A stretch of DNA of 55,744 nt from Acholeplasmataceae bacterium UBA6150 (GCA_002423145.1 DIUU01000009.1:1-55744); one strand, 5' to 3'; shown: positions 43,976-53,259, numbered from the stretch's first letter. Translations and numbers: made by a program. The notes: generated from the sequence alone by a model not told the origin.

Positions 43976-45415
43976 TTAACGTATGAGTATAGAATCCGCA
44001 TATGATGTAGCATAAAAGTCAACTTCAAGAAAATAGAGGTTTTCTTCATAATTAAGTGACTCAAACACTTCAAATACTAATGTGATTTGATATGTCCCTA
44101 TATCTTTGATTTCAATTCCTATCCACGAATAGTCATCAATCGGCTTAATGCTATTAAACTTTGTGTATCCATAATAACTACTCACATTTTGTTTTGCATG
44201 CTTGTTTTCAAGATAAAAATCGTTGTCATTATCTAGTGTAAAATCATTCCCGGTTGCCGTTTTTTCTATAGTGATGTTAACAACTAGGTATTTTTTTCCA
44301 GAACCAGCTTGCATCAAAATTTCTTGATAATCAGGATTTTGAACTAATACTTCTGATGAAAAGAAAACACTTGTTACCTTTAACAAAACAGTGTTATTTT
44401 TAAATGAAATATTGTCTCCAATATTCGCAAATTCATCAAGTGGTATTGTAGGTTGATAGTACGCATATACAATAAATACCTGGTTCTCTTCATATGTGTA
44501 GAAATATAAATCTCTTATTTTTGTGGACTTATCACCTTTTTTTGAGGTCCAATATAGGAATTGATAGCCATTTTTAATTGGAACTTCATCTGGAATATCA
44601 ATTATTTGACCAATATTAACGCTAATCGTACTATTTAATGATTCGAATAAACCACCATCTAGATCAAACTGAATAGTGTAGGGTGATGTATTAGATCTCA
44701 ATACGAGGAAGATGTTCTTTTGAACTCTTTTTAATCCGTCATCAATAGAAAGAACCATTGTTTTAGTACTGTTCAGAAAATCTTCATTTAGCACAAAAGA
44801 CAAGTCAATGATGGTCGAAACTCCATTTTCTAAATACGGATAGTACGGCTCAAAAGCATCATAGTTAGCACTGATTGTACGTCCTTCTTCACTGGTAGCA
44901 TTTTCTATTGCTCCTGACACATAATCTCCAGCAAAACCCAAAGTTTCTTCAATAACATTTATATCTCCACCTAATGCACCTGAAGCCATGGCAGAAACTG
45001 TAGCGTTTGCTAAACTTTGAACGAACACAGACATTGGAGAACTTGCATTTTTATCAACTAACCTTAACTCGAACATATCAGGTCTAATTTCTTGTTGATT
45101 TATGTTAATATCAGTATTCCATTGCTCAATTCTTACTTGTAAATTTAACGTGTAGATATCATTGTTTTCTATTACGTTTATCCCTATTACCTTTATGTAT
45201 ATCTCATCTGCAAACAAAACCTCTTCATATAAATACACGTTTTCCTTGTTTTCTGATCTTTCTGATAACTGATTATCACCAGGATTCATAACTGAAAGGA
45301 GAATAGCGGCTCCAATTCCTCCAACAAGAATTACACCAAAAATAATTCTCCACGCAATAGGAACCTTTATCGTAAATGCTTCTATAATTTCTCCAATTTT
45401 CTCTATAAGTTTCAT
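43976..45415 (-). CDS. Membrane-anchored protein with InlB-like repeat and DUF4352-like C-terminus
   Basis: A 479-residue protein with one N-terminal membrane segment (about 20-43). A region resembling a Listeria/Bacteroides InlB-type B-repeat is at about 250-310 (IQFDLDGG...GYQFLYWTSK), and a DUF4352-like beta-sandwich at about 325-479. Exposed outside the membrane; function unknown. It has its own promoter (below) and GGAGTG ribosome site, 105 bp after the HEPN gene, so it is adjacent to but perhaps not part of that operon. Confidence 0.78.
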   Translation of the reverse strand: MKLIEKIGEIIEAFTIKVPIAWRIIFGVILVGGIGAAILLSVMNPGDNQLSERSENKENVYLYEEVLFADEIYIKVIGINVIENNDIYTLNLQVRIEQWNTDININQQEIRPDMFELRLVDKNASSPMSVFVQSLANATVSAMASGALGGDINVIEETLGFAGDYVSGAIENATSEEGRTISANYDAFEPYYPYLENGVSTIIDLSFVLNEDFLNSTKTMVLSIDDGLKRVQKNIFLVLRSNTSPYTIQFDLDGGLFESLNSTISVNIGQIIDIPDEVPIKNGYQFLYWTSKKGDKSTKIRDLYFYTYEENQVFIVYAYYQPTIPLDEFANIGDNISFKNNTVLLKVTSVFFSSEVLVQNPDYQEILMQAGSGKKYLVVNITIEKTATGNDFTLDNDNDFYLENKHAKQNVSSYYGYTKFNSIKPIDDYSWIGIEIKDIGTYQITLVFEVFESLNYEENLYFLEVDFYATSYADSILIR

Positions 45416-45430
45416 AATTAATTACACTCC

Positions 45431-45458
45431 ATAATATTTCAATTGTGAACTTAATCAA
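45431..45458 (-). promoter_or_regulatory. Promoter of the DUF4352-like gene
   Basis: Minus strand TTGATT (45458-45453), 16-bp spacer, TATTAT (45436-45431), about 15 bp before the start codon. Confidence 0.55.
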
Positions 45459-45520
45459 ACTTTCTATCTATTAATCTAAGATATATCACTTAAAATATCA
45501 TGATATACCATCTCAACATG

Positions 45521-46261
45521 CTATTCCGCTTCAATATGAAGTTTCGCATATTTTGGCAATGATTCATTAAACATATCATCATCTTTGTCAAATTGAGCAT
45601 TGTTGATTGATTCTATGAGGAATTGTCTATAAAACGGATTTATAAGTCTAGATAGATTTACTATGTTTGCTGTAAGATCATCACTAGTAGTATTATCTAT
45701 TACACAATCTCCGAAGTCCTCATAAACAAATAACATTCTATGATGACTTACAGTATTTCTTAGTATTCTGACTGCTTGAAGATTAATATCTAAATTTTCG
45801 TTTTCGTTAAACAATATATTCAAGTCATTTGGTTGTAGTTTTTGAGCTAGTTGAATCAAAGCGTTAAAATCAAAATTCTCAAGTTCCTTCGAAAGACTAC
45901 TACCATCTGCTACTGCTGTATAAATTTTATAAGACAAGTGTTTAATTTTCTCCATAGAGTTGTAGTGATTTGCAATATATCCCCTTATACCCTCTTCAAA
46001 CGCTGATAAATATTTGTATAGGATATATCGTATACGTTTATCGTATACATACATATTTTGAACTTTTTTATATTCTATTTTACCGCTCTCATCAAGACCA
46101 ATATAGTTAGCTAATACAGCGTGATATGACACACCTTTTAAGTCAAGATATTGTTCACAGCGCTCTTTTTCTTTTTGGTTATCAAATATCATCCTACTCA
46201 TAAAATCTGCTTTACTGATTTGTAAAAGCAGTTTTTTAATTTTCTTCTCAGTTCCATTCAT
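45521..46261 (-). CDS. Abi_2-like HEPN protein (candidate abortive-infection effector)
   Basis: About 246 residues, helical, with RNTVSHHRML (R168-x4-H173), the catalytic RX4-6H motif of HEPN ribonucleases in the form seen in Abi_2 (AbiD/AbiF) proteins. Such proteins are growth-inhibiting RNases in phage defence or toxin pairs. The ATG at 46261 lies inside the last codons of the nucleotidyltransferase gene (14-bp overlap) without its own strong ribosome site, so its output is probably tied to that of the upstream gene. TTG at 46291 and ATG at 46276 are alternative starts. Confidence 0.82.
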   Translation of the reverse strand: MNGTEKKIKKLLLQISKADFMSRMIFDNQKEKERCEQYLDLKGVSYHAVLANYIGLDESGKIEYKKVQNMYVYDKRIRYILYKYLSAFEEGIRGYIANHYNSMEKIKHLSYKIYTAVADGSSLSKELENFDFNALIQLAQKLQPNDLNILFNENENLDINLQAVRILRNTVSHHRMLFVYEDFGDCVIDNTTSDDLTANIVNLSRLINPFYRQFLIESINNAQFDKDDDMFNESLPKYAKLHIEAE

Positions 46262-46907
46262 AGCGATTATACACATTATTGATGGCTTCAAAGAAAAGTG
46301 AGAATGACTTCTTTTCTTTGTCTTGATTGTTATTCTTAATTTTTAAATACTCATCTTTGACTTCTTGCCATAATCCATTCGCTTTAAGATTAGATAATTT
46401 ATCTGAATGGTTTTTGGCAAATGGTCTTTTATTCCATACATAGGTATCATTTTCTCTTTGCCATATTAATATTTCTTGAATTGAATCTCCGTTCTCATCT
46501 TCAATATCATTTTCGACTGCGAAGTCACAACTATGAATGACTCTACTGTTCTCATGATCAACGAACTTAAACGTCATAGATTGCTTTCCAGAAGATACTG
46601 TAGAATATCCAGTTTCACTTAAAATACTTTCTAGCTGACTCTTCACCTTAAGACGAAGCTCTCTGCCACTTAGATCTCCATCTTTTTGAATACCTAGATT
46701 GTAGTCAAAGTCAAAACCTGTATTGCCATTCACTACTCTAGTAACAAGGTGTTTGCCACCACTGCCAACGAGTTTAAAAGTAAAAGTCACTCCAAATTCA
46801 CGCATAGCATCTTGTAGCAAATTGATAATCTCTTCAACTTGAATCTTAACAGGACTTAATTCTGATTTTGATACAAATTCAAACGTTCTACCAGCATAGT
46901 CACTCAT
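46248..46907 (-). CDS. Nucleotidyltransferase-fold protein (DxD...D triad)
   Basis: A 219-residue protein. GSG (48-50) is followed by FDFDYNL with D66 and D68, and CDFAV with D128: the metal-binding triad of the DNA polymerase-beta-like nucleotidyltransferases (OAS/CD-NTase/MNT superfamily). The gap from GS to DxD is longer than usual. Family not identified. The SD GGAGG is encoded in the last codons of the DUF2971 gene. By position it is partner of the HEPN protein: it could be an antitoxin that modifies it (MNT-HEPN model) or a second-messenger synthase that activates it. Confidence 0.78.
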   Translation of the reverse strand: MSDYAGRTFEFVSKSELSPVKIQVEEIINLLQDAMREFGVTFTFKLVGSGGKHLVTRVVNGNTGFDFDYNLGIQKDGDLSGRELRLKVKSQLESILSETGYSTVSSGKQSMTFKFVDHENSRVIHSCDFAVENDIEDENGDSIQEILIWQRENDTYVWNKRPFAKNHSDKLSNLKANGLWQEVKDEYLKIKNNNQDKEKKSFSLFFEAINNVYNRYEWN

Positions 46908-46910
46908 AGA

Positions 46911-48305
46911 TTATTCCTCCCTAAAATCAATATCAAAAGGCATTAACTTGAGTTTGTACTCATCTTCATGCAATTCATACTTTAGCAAGTTATATCCCTT
47001 TTCTCTACACAAATTACTAAGTAAATCAGTTACGTATTCACTAGAATTAACACCCAATATTATAGATTTAATATAGTTAAAACTTACTCTTCTATCAGAC
47101 TCATCAGATATATAAGTAATAACTCGAATTTCCTTCTCATAATTCCATTCTTTTGCTTTTACAAACAAAACTTCAAATAACGTGTTGACTGCTAAATCCA
47201 TTACATCAGGATTCCCAGATGAATCTTTGAATTTTTGCAAACTGTATACATCAAGTTTAGGTCTCTTACTATCATATTTAACTGGTAGCATAAATGAGAG
47301 TTTTTCAGCATCCTCAACAGCTAAATTTGTTAAATCATATTCTATTACGAATCCTTTGTGTTTGTTTGCATAATGTGACCACATTAAAGCAATATCACTC
47401 TTTTTGCTGAAACACGTAATACCAAAATGCCTATCAATACGATCATACATCTCATTTAACCCATCCGTTGCCACTTCAAATGCACTATCAATTGCGGTTC
47501 TTAGGTTATCGGTATCTTGTTGAATATTTTTGTAACCATGAGTTTGACCCAACAAGTTCATTTTTTCAATATTAACATTTATTGCGTTCAGACTATTATC
47601 TGTTCCAGTGCTAACTTCGATCGGTTCAAGTAATATTGTATCTACCAACAAATCATTTTGGCTAAACAACTCATTCATTTTTTTAGAGGTTTTCATATTT
47701 TTATATTTATCTTCTAAAAAATTTTCTAAAAACGATTTTCTAAATTCTTCGATTGAAAAAACACTTTGAATGAGCATTTTCATTTGCAAGGGATTTAAGT
47801 GTTTGCTTTTCATATATTCAAAACTATCGTCTTTCACCAGTTGAAAATAGATGTAGTCTATTTCTAGCATTTGAATCATTATGTCCCTAATCAATGACGG
47901 TTTCCATGATCTTACTTCTTGAATTCTTTCAAATCTATGTTTTTTATCTGAAAAGATTTCTTTAATCTTTTTTTTGTCAATCGGTGTGTTAATATAATTC
48001 AAATTAAGGAATGACTTCATGATATCGCTCAATAAACTGCGACTTGAAACACCCATCATACAATCGAATGGATCATTAAATTTACTTGGTCTTCCAGCAT
48101 AATAAATACCATCTAGCACATTTCTAAAGCTATGATTATAATCTCCGTCAAGTTCTACTCTTTTATAAGGATCATAGTTTTCATCAATTGAACAGTACTG
48201 GTATAGCTTATAATTATTATCCTTGAGTCTTCTTAATACTAACTCTCTGATTTCAGTATTAGATTGAGCATTTCTTATTTTTTTAATCTCGTTGTATTGA
48301 TCCAC
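46911..48305 (-). CDS. DUF2971 family protein
   Basis: A 464-residue protein with the DUF2971 signatures GIYYAGRPSKFNDPFDC near the N-terminal third, GITCFSKKSDIALMWSHYANKHKGFVIEYD, and EWNYEKEIRVI near the C-terminus. Biochemical activity of the family is not established to my knowledge; members are frequent in defence islands. The start is GTG at 48305, preceded by AGGTGAG and, further up, AAGGGGGG. It is the first gene of the operon with the nucleotidyltransferase (3-bp gap) and HEPN gene. Confidence 0.85.
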   Translation of the reverse strand: MDQYNEIKKIRNAQSNTEIRELVLRRLKDNNYKLYQYCSIDENYDPYKRVELDGDYNHSFRNVLDGIYYAGRPSKFNDPFDCMMGVSSRSLLSDIMKSFLNLNYINTPIDKKKIKEIFSDKKHRFERIQEVRSWKPSLIRDIMIQMLEIDYIYFQLVKDDSFEYMKSKHLNPLQMKMLIQSVFSIEEFRKSFLENFLEDKYKNMKTSKKMNELFSQNDLLVDTILLEPIEVSTGTDNSLNAINVNIEKMNLLGQTHGYKNIQQDTDNLRTAIDSAFEVATDGLNEMYDRIDRHFGITCFSKKSDIALMWSHYANKHKGFVIEYDLTNLAVEDAEKLSFMLPVKYDSKRPKLDVYSLQKFKDSSGNPDVMDLAVNTLFEVLFVKAKEWNYEKEIRVITYISDESDRRVSFNYIKSIILGVNSSEYVTDLLSNLCREKGYNLLKYELHEDEYKLKLMPFDIDFREE

Positions 48306-48325
48306 CTCACCTATGTCCCCCCTTT

Positions 48326-48376
48326 ATCGTTAACGATTACTATGATTAAACTTTTTTAGTCTTTGTATAAATTATA
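48326..48376 (-). promoter_or_regulatory. Extended -10 promoter with a perfect 12-bp palindromic operator
   Basis: Minus strand TGTTATAAT (box 48376-48371) is an extended -10. ATCGTTAACGAT (48326-48337) is a perfect 12-bp palindrome in the leader between promoter and start codon, the expected place for a repressor site (autoregulation by an operon product is possible). Confidence 0.55.
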
Positions 48377-48479
48377 ACATGCTTGATTTATTTATACGAC
48401 TTCATTATTGATTTACATATTCATCAATAAAAATAGCCAAACAACTTTTTATAGTCATATGGCATCTGTTTTACTATAT

Positions 48480-50060
48480 TTATCTTCTAATTTCATTTCC
48501 ATTGTTTAGTTTAAACGTAATACTTTTATCTCTATGTACAATTGCACTTTTAACTAACATCAACCAAATATGTTCATTCCAATCTATTAGCTTATCATCA
48601 ACTTTTTTTATGTTTGATAAGAATGCTTTTATGTTAATAGCTTGTGATTGTTTACCACTTCTCGATTTGATGAGATTCTCATGTTTTTCCTTCATTCGCT
48701 CATAACGATTCAAGAGTTCTCCATACTTCCTATTGTAATCATCTTGAGACACACCAGATTTAGAATTTTCTTTAATCAATTTGTTCAAGAGTTCTGAAAT
48801 CACGAGCAACTCATCATTTAAGTTCTCAATGTCTTGATCTAATTGTGTTGTATCTGTTAGCATCTCAATCATTTCTGTTGAGTCTTGGATAATTCTCTTT
48901 TTATCCTTCATGGTCAAGTTGTATGCTTCGATGAACTTGAGCTTGATATCATCTTCCATAAGATTTGGCGTTAAACATTTATCTTTACCCTTATCAAATT
49001 TACGATTGCATTGATAAACAAATCTAGAATACTTACTGTTGGAATGCCATTTCTTCTTTCCATAGAATCCACCACAATCTTCACAAATGAGTTTTGATGC
49101 GAATATATCGGATGAGGAGTATTGTGATCCCATTGCTAATCTTTTCTCAAGTTCTATCTGAACTAGGTCCCACATATCTTTATCGATAATTGCAGCATGA
49201 TTATTTTCTACATAATATTGAGGGATTTGACCCGTATTCTTGACAAGTGAGTGGTTAAGATAGTTATCCGTAAACCTTTTTTGTAATAACGCATCCCCCT
49301 TATACTTCTCGTTTGTTAGAATGGATTGTATGGTTTTGTAACTCCATTTTGTTGATTTACCTGTTGGCGTTTTAATGTTTTGCGATGTTAGGTGTTTTGC
49401 AATCGTAATGATGGACTTACCTTCAGCGAGAAACATCCGATAAATAATTTTGACGATCACAGCTTCATCTTCATCAATCACGAGTTTATCATTTTCCTTT
49501 CTGTATCCAAGAAACGAGTCATAGGCAAAGGATACCTTTCCTTTTTGAAAACTAACTCTTTTTCCCCATGTGACATTTTGGCTTATTGAACGTGATTCTT
49601 CTTGTGCAATGGATGCCATGATGGTCAGGATGAGCTCGCTCTTTGGATCAAGTGTCCAGAGATTTTCTTTTTCAAAATAGACTTCGATACCTTTATCTTT
49701 TAGTTTTCTCACATAGGAAATGGTATCAAGTGTATTACGAGCAAATCTGGATATAGACTTTGTAATGATAAGATCTATCTGTCCAGCAAGCGCATCAGAA
49801 ATCATTTTGTTGAATTCCACTCGTCTTCGAGTGTTTGTTCCTGTGATACCTTCGTCCGCATAAACATTGACGTATGCCCAATCAGGTCTTTCTTGGATAA
49901 ATTTCTTATAATAATTGACCTGAGCTTCATAACTTGAGTATTGCTCATCTGTATTGGTTGAAACTCTCGCATAGGCTGCGACTCGTCTTAACTCATTTGA
50001 GCCGTTTGCAATTTGAGTGATGGGATTTTTTGTTGATGGTATGACTGTAATCTTAGCCAT
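48480..50060 (-). CDS. Large serine recombinase
   Basis: About 526 residues: resolvase catalytic domain with VAAYARVST (catalytic Ser34), ITKSISRFARNT and QEESRSISQNV, then the Recombinase domain, zinc-ribbon CEDCGG...C and a C-terminal coiled coil. This is the large serine integrase type that moves elements between att sites without ligase. GAAAGGACG precedes ATG 50060; it overlaps the neighbouring broken recombinase by 8 bp. With the next genes it forms a tandem recombinase cassette typical of integrative elements. Confidence 0.95.
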   Translation of the reverse strand: MAKITVIPSTKNPITQIANGSNELRRVAAYARVSTNTDEQYSSYEAQVNYYKKFIQERPDWAYVNVYADEGITGTNTRRRVEFNKMISDALAGQIDLIITKSISRFARNTLDTISYVRKLKDKGIEVYFEKENLWTLDPKSELILTIMASIAQEESRSISQNVTWGKRVSFQKGKVSFAYDSFLGYRKENDKLVIDEDEAVIVKIIYRMFLAEGKSIITIAKHLTSQNIKTPTGKSTKWSYKTIQSILTNEKYKGDALLQKRFTDNYLNHSLVKNTGQIPQYYVENNHAAIIDKDMWDLVQIELEKRLAMGSQYSSSDIFASKLICEDCGGFYGKKKWHSNSKYSRFVYQCNRKFDKGKDKCLTPNLMEDDIKLKFIEAYNLTMKDKKRIIQDSTEMIEMLTDTTQLDQDIENLNDELLVISELLNKLIKENSKSGVSQDDYNRKYGELLNRYERMKEKHENLIKSRSGKQSQAINIKAFLSNIKKVDDKLIDWNEHIWLMLVKSAIVHRDKSITFKLNNGNEIRR

Positions 50061-51360
50061 GTTGAACACGTCCTTTCATTTGATTGATTGCTCTTATTCG
50101 AGCTTGCTCTCTTTTTTCTTTAGTCCATGACTCGCTTCTGGATGTTTGCCATAGATATTCTATAGATGATCCATCCTTCATGTGGAAGATGAGTCTTTGC
50201 TCAGGCATCACGTCGATCCTTTCAACTTTCGAGTTGAAGAGTTTTTCATCGAACTCAGTTCTGTTTAGAATGTGATTTGCTGCTTCAATCATTTGACTGT
50301 CTGGGACTTGTTTTGAAGCACATGCGTCTTTACCTTTCGTGACTGATAGAGAACATTTCCAGATGTATTTTGAAGGTGTTGTTTTCCTGACATAAGCTCT
50401 TCCACAAATCCCACATCTCATGATTCCCTTAAAAGCATAATGCTTCTCTATTGATGGTGATACTTTTTGTAGACTTTTCACTTTTATAACCTTCTCTGCA
50501 TCTGCAAACAATTCATGACTGATGATGGCCTCATGGTTGTTTTTAACCATATATTGATTCATTTCACCAGTATTGATGACTTTCCTTTTGGTTAAATGGT
50601 TGTCTCTAAAGGTCTTTTGTAAGATCAAATCACCTGTGTAGTTATAATTTGAAATAATTTGCATGATGGTTGAACGACTTCACTTGGATGCGTATTTAGG
50701 TTTTACCCCTTTTCGATCGAGTATCTTACCTATGGTATCAGCACCATATCCTTTAATGTATAATTGAAAGATCAATCGCACAAGCTCGGCTTCATCAGGA
50801 ATAATAGTAAGCTTTTTGTTTTCAAGTCTATACCCTAGACAAGATTTACCACCCCAAATGAGGCCTTCATGAAAATCCTTCTGGATTCTCCATTTCATGT
50901 TCTCTGAAACACTTCTCGATTCCTCTTGAGCAAAAGATGCAAGAAATGACAGAATCATTTCACCTTCACCACTCATAGAATGGATGTTTTGTTCTTCAAA
51001 GAACACATCAACGTTGATCGCTTTGAGTTCTCTTACTGTTTCAAGCAAAGTCACTGTGTTTCTTGCAAACCTAGATATGGATTTGGTGATTACCATATCA
51101 ATATGCCCTGCCCTACAATCTTGAAGGAGTTGTTGAAACTCTTTTCTTGAATCTTTGGTTCCCGTGAGTGCTTCATCTGAATAAACACCAGCAAAAACCC
51201 ACATATGATTTTCACTGATTAGTTTCTTGTAATAACTCACCTGTGCTGATAATGATTTAAGCATGGATTCTTTACCATCAGAAACCCTCGCATAAGCAGC
51301 AACTCTAGTTTTCTTTGCTAACTTTGGTAACGTGCCTAAGCTCGTGATTCTCCTCTTCAT
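50053..51360 (-). pseudogene. Second large serine recombinase interrupted by one in-frame TGA
   Basis: Two in-frame pieces: an N-terminal 226-aa part (51360-50680; catalytic Ser27 in YARVSDG, then ITKSISRFARNT) and a C-terminal 203-aa part (50664-50053; zinc ribbon CGICG...C). They are joined without frameshift by a single TGA at 50680-50682. The flanking SK-[TGA]-SRSTIMQII aligns with TKWSYKTIQSI in the neighbouring recombinase, so the stop replaces a conserved Trp (TGG to TGA). Either a recent nonsense mutation or a gene from a TGA=Trp organism. GAGGTCAAAC precedes the ATG. Confidence 0.9.
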
Positions 51361-51574
51361 GTTTGACCTCCTCTATTGGTACTCTATCTATCACTCTACT
51401 AAGGGGAATAGTCAAGTCAATCAGACGATAAAGGTTACCTCTTTTGATACAATACTTTTCTGCCAAATAATGTTCTGCTTTGTTGTATTCTTGTTTTGCC
51501 AAGAGACCTATATCAAACATTGTCTTGATAGGTACTGCCGATAATAAATACTTCTCCAAACTACTGCGATCCAT
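51305..51574 (-). CDS. Small recombinase-cassette protein, SHOCT-like
   Basis: An 89-residue protein; residues about 1-50 (FDIGLLAKQEYNKAEHYLAEKYCIKRGNLYRLIDL) resemble short SHOCT-like/linker proteins found beside tandem serine recombinases. AAAGGAGAAG precedes the ATG. It overlaps the broken recombinase by 56 bp. Possibly a recombination accessory factor; not proven. Confidence 0.72.
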   Translation of the reverse strand: MDRSSLEKYLLSAVPIKTMFDIGLLAKQEYNKAEHYLAEKYCIKRGNLYRLIDLTIPLSRVIDRVPIEEVKHEEENHELRHVTKVSKEN

Positions 51575-51962
51575 GATGAACTTCTCCTTTGTTTAATTTG
51601 AACTTGATATAACAATCATGTCTGCAATAAACTCTGTTCTTGTTACCATATTTTGTGAACTCTTTATTGCACCATTTACATACATGCGTATAAAAGGCCT
51701 TTTTGTCAACTTCTTTTTGGTGTTTGTTCCACCAATCCCATCTGCATCGATCGGAACAAAATCTTTTTCGCTTTTTACCTTTGATGGATTTGATCTTTAA
51801 GCCACACTTTTCACAGTGGCCTTCAAGTAAATCCTCATCGTTTATTTTGCTACATGCATACCTGACAACACTTAATGTGAGTCCTAATTCTTTCGCTATC
51901 CTTTTATAGCCATAACCTTCACTTCTCATTTGTTTGAGTTGATTCTTCATTTCTGGTTTCAT
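51561..51962 (-). CDS. HTH and zinc-finger DNA-binding protein of the recombinase cassette
   Basis: A 133-residue protein: an N-terminal helix-turn-helix (about 2-33, GYGYKRIAKELGLTLSVVRYA, sigma-factor/Hin-like), then two Cys clusters CEKCG...CSDRC and CKWC...CRHDC (zinc fingers). GGAGGTAATC precedes the ATG. First gene of the cassette, overlapping the SHOCT-like gene by 14 bp. Likely a regulator or recombination accessory factor. Confidence 0.82.
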   Translation of the reverse strand: MKPEMKNQLKQMRSEGYGYKRIAKELGLTLSVVRYACSKINDEDLLEGHCEKCGLKIKSIKGKKRKRFCSDRCRWDWWNKHQKEVDKKAFYTHVCKWCNKEFTKYGNKNRVYCRHDCYIKFKLNKGEVHHGSQ

Positions 51963-52074
51963 GGTTGATTACCTCCTAAGTCTTAGTCCGCAGAAATGAC
52001 CTAAAAGTTCGGGTTCTTGAATAAAAATCATTCTGCTCACTAGTTAAATGGCGAGGTATCACCCATATTGCCGG

Positions 52075-52166
52075 TTTTAGGCTCAACATTTTGATAAAAG
52101 TAGTAAATCGAGTATTGATTCAACATCACACTAAAAAGCCCACAAATCAAATCGTTGAGGTCTTAT
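52075..52166. repeat. Hairpin repeat copy A
   Basis: Begins TTTTAGGCTCAAC and ends GCCCACAAATCAAATCGTTGA then GGTCTTAT. Its ends are inverted: TCAACATTTTGAT pairs with ATCAAATCGTTGA at 11 of 13 positions. Same ends as copy B 206 bp away. Confidence 0.6.
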
Positions 52167-52171
52167 AAAGC

Positions 52172-52209
52172 AAAAAAACACCCATTCAGCTGGAACATTG
52201 AATGAGTGT
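52172..52209 (-). terminator. Terminator-like hairpin between the two repeat copies
   Basis: Minus strand ACACTCATTCA with TGAATGGGTGT (one G-U) followed by TTTTTTTG. Would end transcripts coming from the DUF6933 gene side. Confidence 0.6.
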
Positions 52210-52280
52210 GTGATTAAACTTGATTAAGTTGAGTTGTTAGTTATGGAATGTATATTGATATTGTTTTTCTATAAAGCGTG

Positions 52281-52372
52281 TTTTAGGCTCAACGATTTGA
52301 TTGAATATTAAACCCTAGTTTCTATTCAATCTAGTGGATAAATGCCCACACGTCAAATCGTTGAAGGTTTAT
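52281..52372. repeat. Hairpin repeat copy B
   Basis: Begins TTTTAGGCTCAAC and ends GCCCACACGTCAAATCGTTGA then AGGTTTAT. Ends form a perfect 12-bp inverted repeat, TCAACGATTTGA with TCAAATCGTTGA. Confidence 0.65.
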
Positions 52373-52592
52373 CAAGTGGATTAGCAACAGTTCAAGTCCA
52401 TCAATGTACGAACGGATGACATATGGAAATAAAACGGTATTTGTTGAAATCAATCCAGTAATTCGAACTATTTCCAAGTTTTTATCAAAATTCAGAAGTA
52501 TTTTTCAGGTTTTCAAAAAATAGGTCTCGTGTAAATAAAATGCCCGTCGGACGGTACCCTAGCGATCCAATCTACTATAGACCGGGGGGGTG

Positions 52593-53114
52593 TTATTTTT
52601 CTAAAAACAAGTTTAAATATTCTCTCAATTTTTCTTCTGGGTAATAACACACTTTATAGTTGTCTTCGCAAACGAGTAACTGATTACAAAATACACTTGC
52701 ATGTAACTGCTCAATCACATCTTCATAGTAGCCTTCAGTACTTAAAATATGATCAGTCATTTCAACGGCTTTATTTAACCTAGCAACGAGAATTCTGCTC
52801 TTGGTTTTATTAAATGTCAGTGTTTCTGCTTGTCCATCAAGATATGCACTGATTTCTTTTGGTGTAAATCCGGATTCAAGCATACTATTAGCCATAGCAA
52901 CACTCACCATTGGATAGAGTTCCTTCAAATGACTTTTCTTAACGCCATAAAAGACCAGTGTAAATCTTGTTAAATCATGCATTAGTACCAACAAATTCTT
53001 TCTGCTTCTTTTAACTAAATGCGCATGCCAAGCATACATATCATTATCTGTGTTATGTTCAGTGATATTAAGTTTGATGTAGTCTAGCATTGCTTTCGTG
53101 CATTGTATGTGCAT
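52593..53114 (-). CDS. DUF6933 family protein
   Basis: A 173-residue cytoplasmic protein starting MHIQCTKAMLDYIK, with YAWHAHLVKRSRKNLLVLMHD and LTFNKTKSRILVARLNKAVE, the pattern I know as DUF6933 from Firmicutes. Function unknown. The ATG follows GCGAGGTGTCAAAGT. Single gene in the accessory region between the recombinase cassette and Wadjet genes. Confidence 0.78.
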   Translation of the reverse strand: MHIQCTKAMLDYIKLNITEHNTDNDMYAWHAHLVKRSRKNLLVLMHDLTRFTLVFYGVKKSHLKELYPMVSVAMANSMLESGFTPKEISAYLDGQAETLTFNKTKSRILVARLNKAVEMTDHILSTEGYYEDVIEQLHASVFCNQLLVCEDNYKVCYYPEEKLREYLNLFLEK

Positions 53115-53259
53115 ACTTTGACACCTCGCTTTAAACTTATTATACCAAATGAGGTAGATTTAAGAGTCGGTGGATTGAATACTTGTGATGTACAAAAATA
53201 ACCGTAATTGCTAATCAGTTTTTAATTTTTTAAGTGAAGAAAGGCAGTGCTTTCGTTGA

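Larger units (their letters stand above)
51963..52592. other. Gene-free stretch with hairpins and diverged repeats
   Basis: No coding sequence seen. It holds two diverged ~92-bp hairpin repeats (52075 and 52281), a minus-strand terminator (52172-52209), and a GC-rich patch near 52541-52590 including CCGTCGGACGG and a run of seven G. This lies directly upstream of the recombinase cassette, where attachment or accessory sites could sit. Confidence 0.6.

Noticed and set aside
43974..48335. CGTTAACG at both ends (43974-43981 and 48328-48335) as possible attachment repeats around the DUF4352/HEPN/NTase/DUF2971 block
   Set aside because: Only 8 bp match and the flanks differ. An 8-mer of this composition is expected roughly once by chance in a window this size, so two copies are not evidence.
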